From assembly GCA_034359265.1 (NCBI GenBank), contig CP136891.1, forward strand, positions 86,012,001-86,076,000: a stretch of 64,000 nucleotides of DNA. The letters run 5' to 3'. The notes beneath the pieces were generated by a model, which saw only the letters and a program-made list of their open reading frames with translations, was not told where the DNA came from and did no database searches. A program made the translations under genes and the position numbers. Origin of the DNA: Canna indica. Lineage: Eukaryota; Streptophyta; Magnoliopsida; Zingiberales; Cannaceae. This document shows, one piece after another, positions 12,913 to 24,751 of the stretch (position 1 is the stretch's first letter; each line of letters begins with the position of its first letter).

Positions 12913-14453
12913 TCACGATGACGATGGAGGATGGCCTGGATCATATGGCGGGGTCTGGAGTGCTTGAGTGTACACCGGCGTGGACTGACTCGAGGATGAT
13001 GGATTAGATGATGCCGAAGAGATGCCTGCTTCGGGATGACCCGACAAGTTGCGTAGCATAGCTTCTATATTCGTCATCGTCTGACTCTGACGCTCCATCA
13101 TCTCAGTCTGACGCGCGACCGTCTCCTCTAGAGTCCTTATTCTGCTACTATGATCATAACTGGATCTAGAGGTGGACGGCCGCTCACCAGCGACCGGAGG
13201 GGTCGGTGCCCCAAGTGGCCCTAGTACGGCTCGCGCATGACCACTATCTGCGAAGCCATATACGCGGCCATGGTCCCAGCCACCTGCGGCCTCGACCCAC
13301 GATGCTGCGTCAAAGTCCTCGGGGGTACCCCCGCGCTGCACCACCGTCCGGCTGTACGTCTCCTACTCGAGTTTGATTTTTTGTTTAATATTTATCATAA
13401 AACTTAAATTATAAATATATAATGAATAATTTAAACAAATATATAATTACCACAATGTATGCAGCGCGGTTGTCGATGTACTCCCCCGTCCCATGTGCTC
13501 GACGGTGAGTCCGCTCAAACACCGCCATCGGGGAGGGTCGCTGGACAGTCCCGTCATCCGACACCGTCGTCTACATTTACAAAACAAATACATTAATTAG
13601 TACACATAATAACAAATAAAATATATAATTAAACGATATACTTACCATACGGTTTGCGTGCACTGCAAATGCAACAGAGCCGCCGGTGTGACGCGCTGCT
13701 CCCCCCGACATGCGATTTCTAGCCGCATTCTGAGAAACCTCCTGCCATCGATCCGTCGACCATATCCCCACGAGCTGGTCCCATATATCCGGAGTAATCC
13801 AACTGGGGCCGTATCCCCGAGTCTCCGCGATGTTAGTGGTCCCAGCTCGGGCCATCGCTCGGGACCGAGCCTGCCCCAGCTGCCCGTTGTACCTTGCCCG
13901 AGAAATAGACTCCCAGGCAGCGTAAATGAAGGACCTCTGGTCCTCGGCCCATGTATAGTGAGCCTGCAAAATAATAATATCAGTACCAATTCTTAATATA
14001 TCATCATGCATGTAAAAAAAAAAAAATACGTGCCTCAAACTCGCGCCATAACATGTCGACGTGCTCGCTAGGCACGTGAGACCACGTAGGCCATGCCCCG
14101 TGCATGTATCGTCGAATAGTAGAAGAAATGCTCCTCGACACTTCTTCTTGCTCGAACCTGCACAACAAAAATAAATTTTAATATTATATTATGATATAAT
14201 GAATTTGTAATGATTCATAATTCATGATATATTACCGCTCCCCAATCACGCTGATCAATCTACGTGACTCTGTGGTTGGTGGAGGCTGCCACCTGTTCGG
14301 CCCGCGTGGCCGCCTGCGTCTGGATGTACTAGCCTCGGCAGTATCATCCTCATGAGGATCAGCAACAGGAGGATCAGCAGCATGAGTAAGTGCTGGAGTC
14401 TCACCGATCGGAGACTCCGAAACTCTCCTGCGTCGATAACCACGACCAGACAT
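12913..14453 (-). CDS. CACTA second-gene protein (Transposase_24/TNPA-like), apparently intact
   Basis: Five exons join in frame: 14453-14236, 14157-14034, 13963-13646, 13570-13451 and 13362-12913. They give a 409-residue protein without internal stops. Exons 2-3 contain the plant Ptta/En/Spm transposase-like region (Transposase_24), with HMLW-type and RARYNGQLGQARSRAMARAG segments, then WQEVSQNAARNR and a CHTGGSVAF-like core (here ARHTGGSVAF). The N-terminus is Arg-rich. The last exon has a predicted coiled coil (IRTLEETVARQTEMMERQ) and a Ser/Pro-rich tail. Introns are GT-AG except intron 2, which uses a GC donor (AG|GCACGT at 14034/14033). By family analogy the protein binds the subterminal repeats. 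Domain assignment is by pattern only. Confidence 0.75.
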
Positions 14454-14530
14454 ATCTGTCGAACAGACATATAATCAGATTATTGTATAAATAGTAGAGA
14501 TATATTTAATAAAATATATATACTTTACAA

Positions 14531-15210
14531 TTATTCCTCGTCATCTGAATAATAGTCTTCGAATTCTTCTTCTTCTTCCTCTTCTTCCTCTTCGTCATCT
14601 TCTTCATCTCCAGCTTCCTCAATTTCATGATCGTCATCATCAGCATATTCAACTTCTAATTGAATTGACGTTGTGTCTGCATCCTCGAGTATTGGAATAA
14701 TACGATCCACAGCAGGAAGATCATCTTCTTGATAGAAACCAGGAGGATCATTTTCTCCTACTATCGGATCAATTTTTCCTCTACCTTTTGTCTTACAGAC
14801 TACACGCCAATCTGCTCTATCTTTATTTCGAGCCGGATACTTCGCGTAATATACTTGTTCGGCTTGTGATGCCAATATAAATGGCTCATTTGCTGCCAAT
14901 TTCGATTTGTAATTAACCTCAACAAGTTTGTATTTTTGATGAACTTTCATGCCCCTTTCTGTTGTATCGAACCAATGACATCTAAATAGGAACACTGATT
15001 TCAAGCCGAAGTAGTGCAACTCTATCACTTCTTCCACTAGTCCATAGAAATCCATATCACATTCAACATAGGTTGTCCCTTTCACGCAGACCCCAGCATT
15101 CATCGTCTTTTTTGTAGATGAATATTCAACCGTGTGAAATTTATACCCGTTAACAAAATATCCGCTATAGCACGACACAAGTCGCGACGGTCCACTAACA
15201 AACTCAAATA
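14531..15210 (-). pseudogene. 5'-truncated CACTA transposase C-terminus (DUF4216)
   Basis: An open frame of more than 215 residues matches the C-terminal DUF4216 region of plant CACTA transposases. It contains SCYSGYFVNGYKFHT, then VVCKTKGRG, then a Glu/Asp-rich acidic tail (about residues 180-215) ending at a natural stop. There is no ATG at its start; in-frame codons continue upstream (ending VSGPSRLV) to the deletion junction near 15210. The Transpos_assoc, Transposase_21 and DUF4218 parts are gone, so this cannot encode an active transposase. Confidence 0.85.
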
Positions 15211-15303
15211 TTTTGCTAAATCATATCCGATCGTCGATGCGTACGTGAAACATATCAACTCGTCGGAGGATGATTATTTTCTAAATGTTTCGAGACAGTT
15301 CGA

Positions 15304-15544
15304 GTCCATATTGGACGATTTTGGCGCGCGTCCGAAGTGGACGATTCCGGCGCGAGTCCGAAGTGGACGATTCCGGCGCGAGTCCGAATTGGACGATTCC
15401 GGCGCGCGTCCGAAGTGGACGATTCCGGTGCGAGTCCGAATTGGACGATACCGGCGCGCGTCCGAAGTGGACGATACCGGCGCGCGTCCGAAGTGGACGA
15501 TTCCGGCGCGCGTCCGAAGTGGACGATTCAGATGCGCGTCCGAA
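15304..15544. repeat. 26-bp minisatellite, nine copies, inside CACTA 1
   Basis: Nine head-to-tail copies of a 26-bp unit (consensus GTCCGAAGTGGACGATTCCG plus GCGCGA) start at 15304, 15330 and so on, with a 7-bp partial copy at 15538. Copies differ by a few substitutions (AAG/AAT, ATT/ATA, CGA/CGC). The array lies in the element's leader, between the GC-rich 5' end and the transposase remnant, and is missing from CACTA element 2. No frame within it has a stop. Confidence 0.95.
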
Positions 15545-15950
15545 ATTAATCTAAACCCTAATAATTAATCTAACAAATTAAACAATTAATCTAAATAATT
15601 AATTAACAATTATTAAATAATTAATTAACAAATATAAAATAATATAAACTATATATATATATACTAAATTCCGGCGCCGGAGTCCACCCTCCGGCCACTG
15701 CAGAAGGTCCGGCGGCGGCCATCGGCCGACCGCCGCCGGCCGAAACCCTAGAAATAGGGTTTCGGTCGGGTGATTTCCGCCGGCCGCAGGGAAGAGACGG
15801 CAGCAGGGGAGACTTACCTGAACAAGTCGGCAGCAGCGGTCGGCGTCGTCGGCGTTGGCAGCAGCGGCAGCGGCGGCGAGTGGCGGCGGCAGGAGCGGCG
15901 GCGGCAACAGCGAGCAACGGGAGGAAGAAGAGTCGGGCGCGAGAGCGTGC

Positions 15951-15960
15951 CCTATATAAA
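15951..15960 (-). promoter_or_regulatory. TATA box of CACTA 1 transposase promoter
   Basis: The minus strand reads TTTATATAGG just inside the 5' subterminal repeat array. The same box occurs in the equivalent place in element 2 (56746-56755), each time followed by a GC-rich leader. Confidence 0.6.
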
Positions 15961-16266
15961 CTTATCAGCAACGGCTCACTCGCCCGTTAGAACGCCGTTG
16001 CTGATAAGTTATCATTAGCAACGGCTCACTTATCCGTTAGCAAGCCGTTGCTGAAGATTAAAAAATCAGCAACGGCTCGCCTTTCCGTCAGAAAGCCGTT
16101 GCTGATAATTAAAATAATCAGCAACGGCTCGGGTTTCCGTTAGAACGCCGTTGCAGATACAGTTTTCTGCAACGGCTCGGGCGGCCGTAAGAATGCCGTT
16201 GCAAATAGCAACGGCTTGAGCGGCCGTCGCTGATAGCCGTTGCTGAAGACGAAGTTTCTAGTAGTG
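15960..16266. repeat. CACTA 1 subterminal array (5' end)
   Basis: About ten AGCAACGGC-type motifs alternate in orientation between the TATA box and the terminal inverted repeat. They pair as AGCAACGGC...GCCGTTGCT. The order and spacing closely match the left end of element 2. Confidence 0.8.
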
Positions 16267-16597
16267 GTAGTGTGTAAGCCTCAGTGAATTATATTTTATT
16301 ATTTTTCCAAGATCTCTGAATTTTTAATGATCTATACTATGATGGATGGAGTACAACAAAACAAGGACAATACGTATTGAAACAAAACAATGGCATTGCG
16401 TGTTGCTCTTAATAAAATCAATTAAATTAACTTGACTAAAATAGAGTTGATGATCATCTCATATATATATATATATATATTGAGTACAAATATAGTTTTG
16501 CTGTGCCTTCGTTCTTCCTTACGTTCCCATGTGAATGTGTAGTCGATTGTTATATTCAGCGTACATACAATATTTAATTAAAGTTTGACACCATGAG

Positions 16598-16767
16598 GGG
16601 GCGCGACTTCGGTGCAGCCGCGCCTGCACCGAAACTTGTGCTGCCCCTATCACAGGGCAACATGCACTGGGCCCTTACTCCAGTGCATGGGTCCCGGTGC
16701 ACAATCCTATCCTGTGATTGGGGCAACACGGGCTTCGATGTAGCTACAGTTGCATCGAAGTTTTTTC
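16598..16767. mobile_element. 170-bp Mutator-type mini-element made of hairpins
   Basis: The segment is flanked by perfect 9-bp direct repeats CACCATGAG (16589-16597 and 16768-16776), the duplication length of Mutator-like elements. Its ends are related in inverse orientation (GACTTCGGTGCAGC against AACTTCGATGCAAC, 11 of 14). Inside are consecutive stems: 16608-16617 with 16624-16633; 16638-16656 with 16711-16729 (17 of 19), which encloses 16661-16670 with 16680-16689; and 16733-16740 with 16753-16760. It has no coding capacity. Confidence 0.75.
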
Positions 16768-16899
16768 CACCATGAGAAGCATGCATTGCATGCTTGGACC
16801 GATGGATTAATCCGCGCAAATCATCCAATCATGGTCAGATAGGGACCACCCACGTGGCATAATGTCAGAGTGCCACTTGGTCACAACCCGCAATCATCT

Positions 16900-17300
16900 T
16901 GGTGATCCCTTGCTAACATATATGTTATAAAATTTCGCTGAGCGTATATACAATCACACACAAAAGAAGAAATAAGAGAGGAAAAGAAACAAAAGAATTT
17001 AATGATATTCGGTCGATGATGCCTACGTCCTCGAGCAGAGAATGTTTTCACTAACAAGATGAAAAAGTACAGTACAATTTTTTCCTTACAAGCTACAACC
17101 CATAAAACTCCTTATGTTTTTCCAAATGTCAATTGGGTCAAATGAGTCTGAAAAATTACAGAAAAAATGCAACAAGTACATACCGCGGGGGCTTTGCCCT
17201 TTGTACCCCCTTGAGGCCCAAGCTCGAAATTCAATGCTGATCTCTATTTTTCATCCAATTCAGGTCTCACCTCAAGTTCTTCGGGCTAAGTCATAATTCA
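16900..17300 (-). repeat. Degenerate LTR fragment (copia-like)
   Basis: On the minus strand a CTGCTCGAGGACGTAGGCAT segment (complement near 17020-17040) is followed by CGACCGAATATCATTAAATTC. This resembles the conserved R-U5 boundary of many plant copia LTRs. The ends are not defined and no internal domain is attached. Confidence 0.4.
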
Positions 17301-18871
17301 TATATATCCACCAAAAATTCAAGACACAAAAGATAAGAATATATCGTCCCCGTGTAAACAACATCATCATATGATTCTCTTAATTGCATACCAAAAATTG
17401 AATTTGTGTGGACGTAGGTACCTAGCTCACGTAAAAAAAGACTACAATACTATAATTATTCATACTCCTCGTCTATTTTTTATGCGTGCATAATAACTAT
17501 TCTATACACCGATTAATAATTGTTGGTTGTCTTGTTCCTCTATTTATATTCATTATCTATTTCATCCTTTTCTATTCCGACAATCAAACGTAACTCAGTG
17601 CGGCTTTCATGTATTCTCCCACAAATATATGTACGATGATATCTCATGAATGTTGATGCACACACCATCAAAGCAAAACAATTATGACATATTTGCTTTA
17701 TTGGATATAATATAATTGGATTGGATAATAAATGAAGGTGGATCGAATATAATTTTTTTAAATCCGGTGTAATATCAAATATAATATTATTTTCATACTA
17801 TTTTTTAAAAAATTTATGCATTAAATAAATAATAAATATTAAACCATCGCATTCTTTCTTATCTTACTAAGCAAATAGCAATTGTCTCTAAGCATGCACA
17901 CCATCAAAGTGTTATATAATTAGACAAACATAACGCTTTCTTTTTTCAACTACAAATCAAAGTCAACGAGGGGGCGGTTTTCTCAAAAAATAAAAAAGAC
18001 ACAACGAGCACGCCGAATACTATTCAACGACTTGGATTATAACCTCAAAGCGTCTTTAATTCTTTATTCTCCTATTCGATCGTCGACCATCATTTCCTTC
18101 ACACAGTTAAATCATGTTCACAGTCAATGGGGAAGGAAGCTTTTGAAGAAGAAGAAGAAGAAGAAGAAGGAAGTCCAGCCCTACATGCTGCTGTAAGCAA
18201 TAGGATCATTCCTGTGCACACAGAGGAAGATGTCGTGAGAAAGGAGGAGACAAATATGTGCCTCTTTGTCTCTCTTCCGCCCCCCCCCCCCCTTTTCTTC
18301 CTTGCAGCTCATCTGGTCATCGATGTTAATTGATGATCACTGATCAGTGAGGAGTCCCAGGACTTCACTGCCTGCTGCAGGAGGTGGTACTATTGATTGC
18401 TATTTGCCTCAGAAGACATGGTCGTAGTTGGTTTTGTACTCCATTTCGATCATCCTCACATGCAAGCTGCTCTCATGTCCCACTAATTATTAATGATCTT
18501 GATGTTCCTGTTCCTTTGTCTCTCCCCCTCGTTTCTTTTTTCTTTCATGAATCTGGTCCCCGTCCTTCTAATGATGTATAATTTATCTCAGTTTTACCTT
18601 TACGTACGTTTTATAGATTTGTTTATTTCCACTATTTATTTCATCTCAATTTAGCGGTTACGTCGATGACATCAGCCCCGTGATGATGATCGACGGTCAG
18701 GATGTGTCCGGGAAGCTATAAATTCGCCGAATTCTTCCGCAAATTAACCGTGCATGGGCCCGGTTAACCCGCGGCTTTGATTGGTCGTCCGTGCTCGCTT
18801 GTGGATGGTCGGGTTGTGGGGACATCGCAAAAGAAAAGTAGCGTTGTTTGATGCCATGCATGTGCCCGATT
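17301..18871. other. Spacer
   Basis: No gene is supported. A 68-codon frame at 18127-18333 has a run of glutamates encoded by a GAA-repeat and a proline run encoded by poly-C. Both look like simple-sequence artefacts. Confidence 0.4.
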
Positions 18872-19577
18872 TAGGGATGACAACTATATTAACATCCGCT
18901 AGATATATATTTTTCTTCGTATTCTCACAACGCGAATCGATTATTTAAAAAAATGAATGTAAATGCATACACGGACGAAAAAAATTCTTATTCGTGCATA
19001 TACGGTGCGGACGTGGATTCGTATATACAACGGACAACGATTCGATTAATCATATTTTTTTGTGATTAATTAAAATTGCAACCGAACTAAGGATTTGCTA
19101 ATCGAAACCGTTCAGTTTCAAAAAAATTAGCTAGTATTTAAAATCGAAATCGTTCGATTTCAAACAAACTAACTAATACCTGAAATCGAAACCGATTAAT
19201 TCGGTTCAGATAGAATCAGTTAATTGGTTAGTACTAAACGAATAATCGATTAAAAAATTGGATTGTAAAATATCCAAATATTATTTTAAGAAATAACTAT
19301 AACAGTTTCAGATACCGATTATCCACGGATAACTGATAATCGAAATCGAAATATATAACTAATTTTTGATTACCAATTATTCACAAATTGATAACCGGAA
19401 TCGAACCAAATTTAATAGATTTTTCACATTCCCTAACTGAAACTAAAACTGAACATAAAATTTATTATCCGAAATCAAATTTTTCGATTTGATTAACCGA
19501 TTAACTGTAGTTAATCAGTTTCAATTGTCGCATTTAGATTTGTACTATATACAATCTATATTTGCACTGTATTATCC

Positions 19578-19617
<40 letters not shown>

Positions 19618-19797
19618 ATCCATATATATTATTTTACAACATAGGTTATAAATTATACAATGACCATTTTATATTGTCGATTTATTTCTAAATATGTTTT
19701 TTTTATTAATTTTTCTTTAAATACAACGCAGATACGAATATCCGCATCTTGATACGATGCGAATATGTGGAGGCATAGATTCACTATGCCATCCCTA
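18872..19797. mobile_element. hAT-like non-autonomous element (926 bp)
   Basis: It starts TAGGGATGACAAC and ends GATGCCATCCCTA, inverted termini typical of plant hAT MITEs. The flanking 8-mers GCCCGATT and GTCAGATC match at five positions, which suggests an aged target duplication. The interior is AT-rich, with repeated CGAAATCG motifs and a (TA)n tract at about 19580-19612, and has no open frame. Confidence 0.55.
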
Positions 19798-22700
19798 GTC
19801 AGATCCAAATTAGACGGTGGATCTGATACTCAATCCAAATTGCATGATCATCAAGCTTATGAATTAACAAGGTTATTTAAATAACAAGATTTTTTTTAAA
19901 CAAAAAAATAAAATAATTCCACTTTTATTTAAAAAGGAATAAATAAAATATTGTTTTTGTCCATCCACCAATAAATTAAACTAAAAAACATGAAGCTAAT
20001 CTACACCTACAACCTGTGCCCTAGATTGCATATAATTATTATTTTAATAATTATTGTCCATATGCAAGCCACATTCCAATGAGCATAATAAATCCTTGCT
20101 TTGATGACCCTCCCCATGAATCATTCTCCTTAAACTAATGCCCTTAATTACAAGGTGGTGTCATGAATCTGGAATCTTGCACCTCATTTTTCTAATCCCC
20201 TAACCCTATAATCCTATCTTGTACGGCCAAATTCGCCTTCATGTGGAGCCCTAATGCCCCCCATTAGTGTCTTCATAATCATAATTAAACATATCTATAG
20301 CATCATTGGAAGTCGCCAAATGATTCCTCGCTCCGTCTCGGGGCGGCCGCCTTTGCGCCCCGATTCCGATTCAGTACGCTCGGTTGTCGTCCGTTGGCCG
20401 ATCAAGGAGCTAGGCACCAAAATGCGCTTGGGGTCGATGAAACGAGATGGCTAATGGGAGAGGATTATTTTAATGAGGTAGATTATGCTTTTAATAGAGG
20501 TGTGCTTGCAAAGTTGTCTCTTCTTTTGAGATGATCGGTGGCTGAGTAAAGGTGTGGGCGGGTGCCCGGTGGATTGCCGGAGGAAAAGAGGCCAAAGTGT
20601 GGCAGATTTGGGGAGGGAAAAGAAATGATAATTAAATAATAATTAGTATAAAACCTAGGCGTGGGATTAAAATAATTAGGGGGAGGAGCTCGTGGATTGA
20701 TGTGAATTTTAAAATGGGGATAAAAGAGGTTCTTTGGCGCTTATCAATGACAACTTGGATTAGTCTTTTCTTAATTAACGGGTTCTATGAGCGACACTTG
20801 TCTAATTCCTGTTGGGTGGACTGGGGGACACGTTTCGCGATTTAAGTGGTCGTCGGAGGGGCTAAATTGGGCGGTTTAGATCGGAATTGAACCAAATTGA
20901 ACCGATTTTATTTTTAATTTGATTTGGTTTTTATCTGTTGGATTTGCTAATTATACAATTCGAACTAAACCAATTTTTTAAATACATATATTATTAAAAT
21001 AAAAGTATTGTTTTAATAATCAACATCCTGGACATTAACATTGGCACATTGCTGGTATTATGGGTTCATTATTAATACTATTAATTCAATTTAAATTGAG
21101 GCGGAACTTTTTGCAAGAGAAAAGGAATGAATTCAGATTAAATTGGATCTAAAAATTAAAATTTATTTTGAGTTAACCTGATTGACTAAAGAACTAAGTG
21201 GCCTATCGATCATTCCGGTAGAATGATTTTATTATTGTTACGGGGGAGAGAGTTTGATTGTCCACGAGTACAAATGCTTAAACTTTTATTATAATAAATA
21301 CATCAATAAATTTATTTGATTTATTACAAAAAATATTATAATATTGAGTATTTATAAAATATATTTTTAATATTATTTGCATGCCGCAAATAAATTGCAG
21401 CCCAACAAGTTCATAATATAAGATACAAATATAATAATTTAACTATTAAAAAATTAATTAATTTGGACGATTTAGAGTTGTCGGATGGAGATATGATAAA
21501 TATCAAAGTTGTATGTTTTCACGTGTTGAATGTGATGATAGTGTCAGATTTTAGATCCGATGTCGTTTCATAGATTATTTATAATTTTTAGTATTATATA
21601 GTAATTAAAAGTTATTAATTTATTTTGCAAATAATATTATGCTAAATTAAACGGTGATTTAGAGTATAAAAATAATATTATTATGAGTCAAATCGATTCT
21701 ATTGTAGTTGATAAATTATTGTTTGGGTAAAATGATAAATTTATCATTTTTCGTATATTTGATTGTTATTGCTTCTAACATTTGATGAATTCCCATGGCA
21801 TATTATTGCTGCATAAATTTTGATGATTTTTCTAGCTAGACCACATGTTTTTTCGACATTCATCGGTCCTTGCTTTCTCCTTCGTTGATTTGTGGATTGA
21901 TTTGTGTTTGAGACAAATTTTGGATCACATATTTCAAACATCAAATACAAGCAACCATCATCACTTGAAACAGTAAATCTAGGCTCCTCTATCATGTCAG
22001 GTATTTCGGCGGGGGAGGGGGGGCACCAATCATTGGGGCGACTCATCTGATGACGTCATGCCCCATCCCCATAAAAATTTGGGCTCGAGAATTCGGGCTC
22101 AACACGAAAACTAAACGAGTCGTCATGGCCCGGTCTGTTAGAATGATTATAAAACACTAAATGGGATGCCCATTTCTTGAATATGGTTATAAGTCTATAT
22201 ACGAGGCTCGACCGAATCTACATCCCCCGACCGACACAATAACGAGCAACCCGAGCACGATTTTATCATGTTAGGTTATTGGGCCGGGCCAAAATTGATA
22301 GACCTGGATATGAAGATGCAAGATACAACTTGCAAGTATAATCGATAATTTTCATTTATGATTAATTAAATGCTTATAAATATAAGTTACAATCCTATTT
22401 TTAGGCGATCAAATAGTAGATTATAAATTCTATTTGTAAGTCTTTACTTTTGCACCTAAATATTTTTTTCAATATTTACGCTCGCGAGCAATCAGACCCG
22501 TGATTAAATGCACAACAAATGCACGTGAGTGCAATTGAGAGTTAATATAAATTGTGTACGCAGTTATGTGTGAGCTCAACTTAACAATAAAACCAACAGG
22601 CGATATATTTCTAGTGGAATTGTTTTTTAAATTTTGTAAGAAATGCACGTGAAATTAACCTTTAATAACTGTTATTGCTCAAATAATTTTTTATTAAATA

Positions 22701-23239
22701 AATACAATCTTACTTAGATAAAAGTTATTTAAAAATATATAATAAAGGCCATACAATTATTACTACAAGAAATTTACCATGCATATCTATTATATATATA
22801 TTTTAAATATTTTAGATTGATACATGAATACATCCAGTTAATTTTAAAAAAACATATTTACCCTTTTAAATCTAATTTCAAGCTAAAAAAATATACATAT
22901 ATTTTCTTCAATCCGGTTCAAATCCGATATCACCAACATGGAGTAAAAGTTACATGACGATTCGAATCCTTGAAAAGAATCCGATAGATTTCTACATATG
23001 GATTCGAATCCGAGATGAGCTACATCGGGCGTGAAAGACCCGACATAAATTGCATGACCCGGCCACTTTACAGAAGAACCGGTTGATCCGGCTTCTTTGA
23101 ACAAAACCGCATCGGTTTGTCGAAGGCATTAAAATTCCAAAAAGGTTCAACCTATTTAACTATAATCGTTATGAAAGTAAAGGGTATTATTGACTTTCAC
23201 AAAATGCATCCCTAAATTTCAATCTAAAGTCTAAACCTA
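19798..23239. other. Spacer with degenerate repeats
   Basis: No gene is recognised. A GC-richer patch at 20220-20460 contains a 66-codon frame without a known domain. A perfect ATGACGTCAT palindrome lies at 22050-22059. Sequence around 22070-22290 is rich in CCGGGCC-type words seen in plant hAT MITEs, but no clean ends were found. Confidence 0.35.
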
Positions 23240-23406
23240 AGTGCACAGTCGCACGTAAGGTATCACGCGAGAGAGCGCCGGCCCGTCGGATCCTCGTCTT
23301 CTCGCTGGAGATCGAGCTGCCGCAGCATTTATTTCTCGCCGGAGACTCGCCGTACAGTCGCTGCCCTTGACATTCATTTCCTTCCCGAAGAGCCGCCACC
23401 GGCACT
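23240..23406 (+). other. Probable 5' UTR exon of the mitochondrial L14 gene
   Basis: This GC-rich patch in AT-rich surroundings ends at a strong donor (GCACT|GTAAGTTTC at 23406). It has no usable ATG. It would splice to an acceptor near 24713 (TTTGTAG|ACAAC), ahead of the coding exon. The transcription start is not visible. Confidence 0.45.
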
Positions 23407-24751
23407 GTAAGTTTCTCATTTAAATCCATGTATCAAACATTAAAACTCAATTGGATTATTCGGTGAGGATGTTGTCTGCTTGGCTATGGTTGTGATGTAT
23501 TCTTTGGCCGACACCTTCTTCCAGGAATTTGAATTATATTTTGATCTGAGAAAATGTGCGCGCTCTTCTCTTCAAGATTGTCCACAGGTTCGTGTTACTC
23601 TGTTTTGTTATCTATCCTCGCTATCATATTATTTTTGTTTTATAGACTTCAGTCCGATTAAATGCATATCGCTCTCTGCAAATGGGATAGATCAGGATGC
23701 TCGGACATGTATATAGATAAGTTTAGCAAGTAAGATAAATACTGAGGACTATATCATGGGGAGTCAAAAGCTAATCTTTACTATAGTTTCGACCTTCCAA
23801 GTGTTTGACAAAATGCTGCTTCAGTTGTTAGTACGTAGTTGTGTTATTAATCCACCTTTGATTGTATGTTCGCGAGCTTTTAGGTTCTTAGTTGATATTA
23901 TAGACATCTTACCTATAGAGTCATGATGGTGGTGACCGTCTTAACGAAAAGTAGACTTGTAGTTGGAAAAGATTATTGTCTTACAAACTTTGTAGCTCAA
24001 TTTAAGGAGAGCCATGCATATCTTTGATGTGCACTGACCGCCTGAACTAGTGGTATGTGACTTTCATGTTCGATATTCAACACTGATTTTTCATTTTTTT
24101 TATCTTGCTTTCTTTTCCCGTAGAATCAATTTTTGAATAAATATTCAGAGAAATAATCGTATATGGAACTATGAAAACATATAAACCGTGTCAGTATCCT
24201 TGTGTAGATGCTCAAAGTGAATGCTGTTCCATGCATTTCTAGTTGTCAAAAACAATAATTATGTGTCCCTATCTTTCTCTGTTATTTGTTTCCAATGCTT
24301 AAGATAGGTCTACTAAATATATTGGATTCATATTTAAAATTGGTTTTATATTTGTTTAATCTCCTTTCCAACCATTGAAATTTTAGTATCTGTAACCTTG
24401 AATGATCTTTTGAAGGAAACTATGAATGACTTAGTCTCACACTATGTACTTGAATGCAAATAAAATATCAAATATGTTAATAATTAATGTCTAGCTCCAT
24501 GATTGTAGCACCCGAAGTCTCTCAGCTTTAGTTCTAGTATGAAAAAAAACTTTAGTTTCACTAGATATACCATGTTACACAATTTCATTTTGCACTTAAA
24601 TCAGTTCTTTTGAACCTGTTCATTGGATGCTCGACCTAAATCTTACAAAGTCATGATACTTTGAGTAAGATCTCAGTGGAGGCGTATGACATTTATGACA
24701 TTTATGTTTGTAGACAACATTTTCAAACGTGATTCTCATTCCTTAAGCACA

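Larger units (their letters stand above)
12198..16266 (-). mobile_element. CACTA (En/Spm) transposon 1, 4,069 bp
   Basis: Both ends carry the 12-bp inverted repeat CACTACTAGAAA (12198-12209 and its complement at 16255-16266). Direct 3-bp duplications GTA flank them (12195-12197 and 16267-16269), the CACTA hallmark. Subterminal regions hold dense arrays of AGCAACGGC in both orientations. Genes read on the minus strand. A TATA box (complement of 15951-15960) and a GC-rich leader are followed by a 26-bp minisatellite, a 5'-truncated transposase C-terminus and a five-exon second gene. The main transposase catalytic part is missing, so the element is non-autonomous. Homology to the leader of element 2 stops abruptly at about 15210, which marks the internal deletion. 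Confidence 0.93.

Noticed and set aside
13658..13996. Plus-strand 112-codon frame inside CACTA 1
   Set aside because: Antisense shadow of exon 3 of the element's second gene.
15599..16018. Ala/Arg-rich frames of about 80-116 codons
   Set aside because: They come from GC-rich trinucleotide repeats in the CACTA leader; frames are not conserved with element 2.
18127..18333. Glu-rich 68-residue frame
   Set aside because: Its composition is created by a GAA microsatellite and a poly-C tract; no domain.
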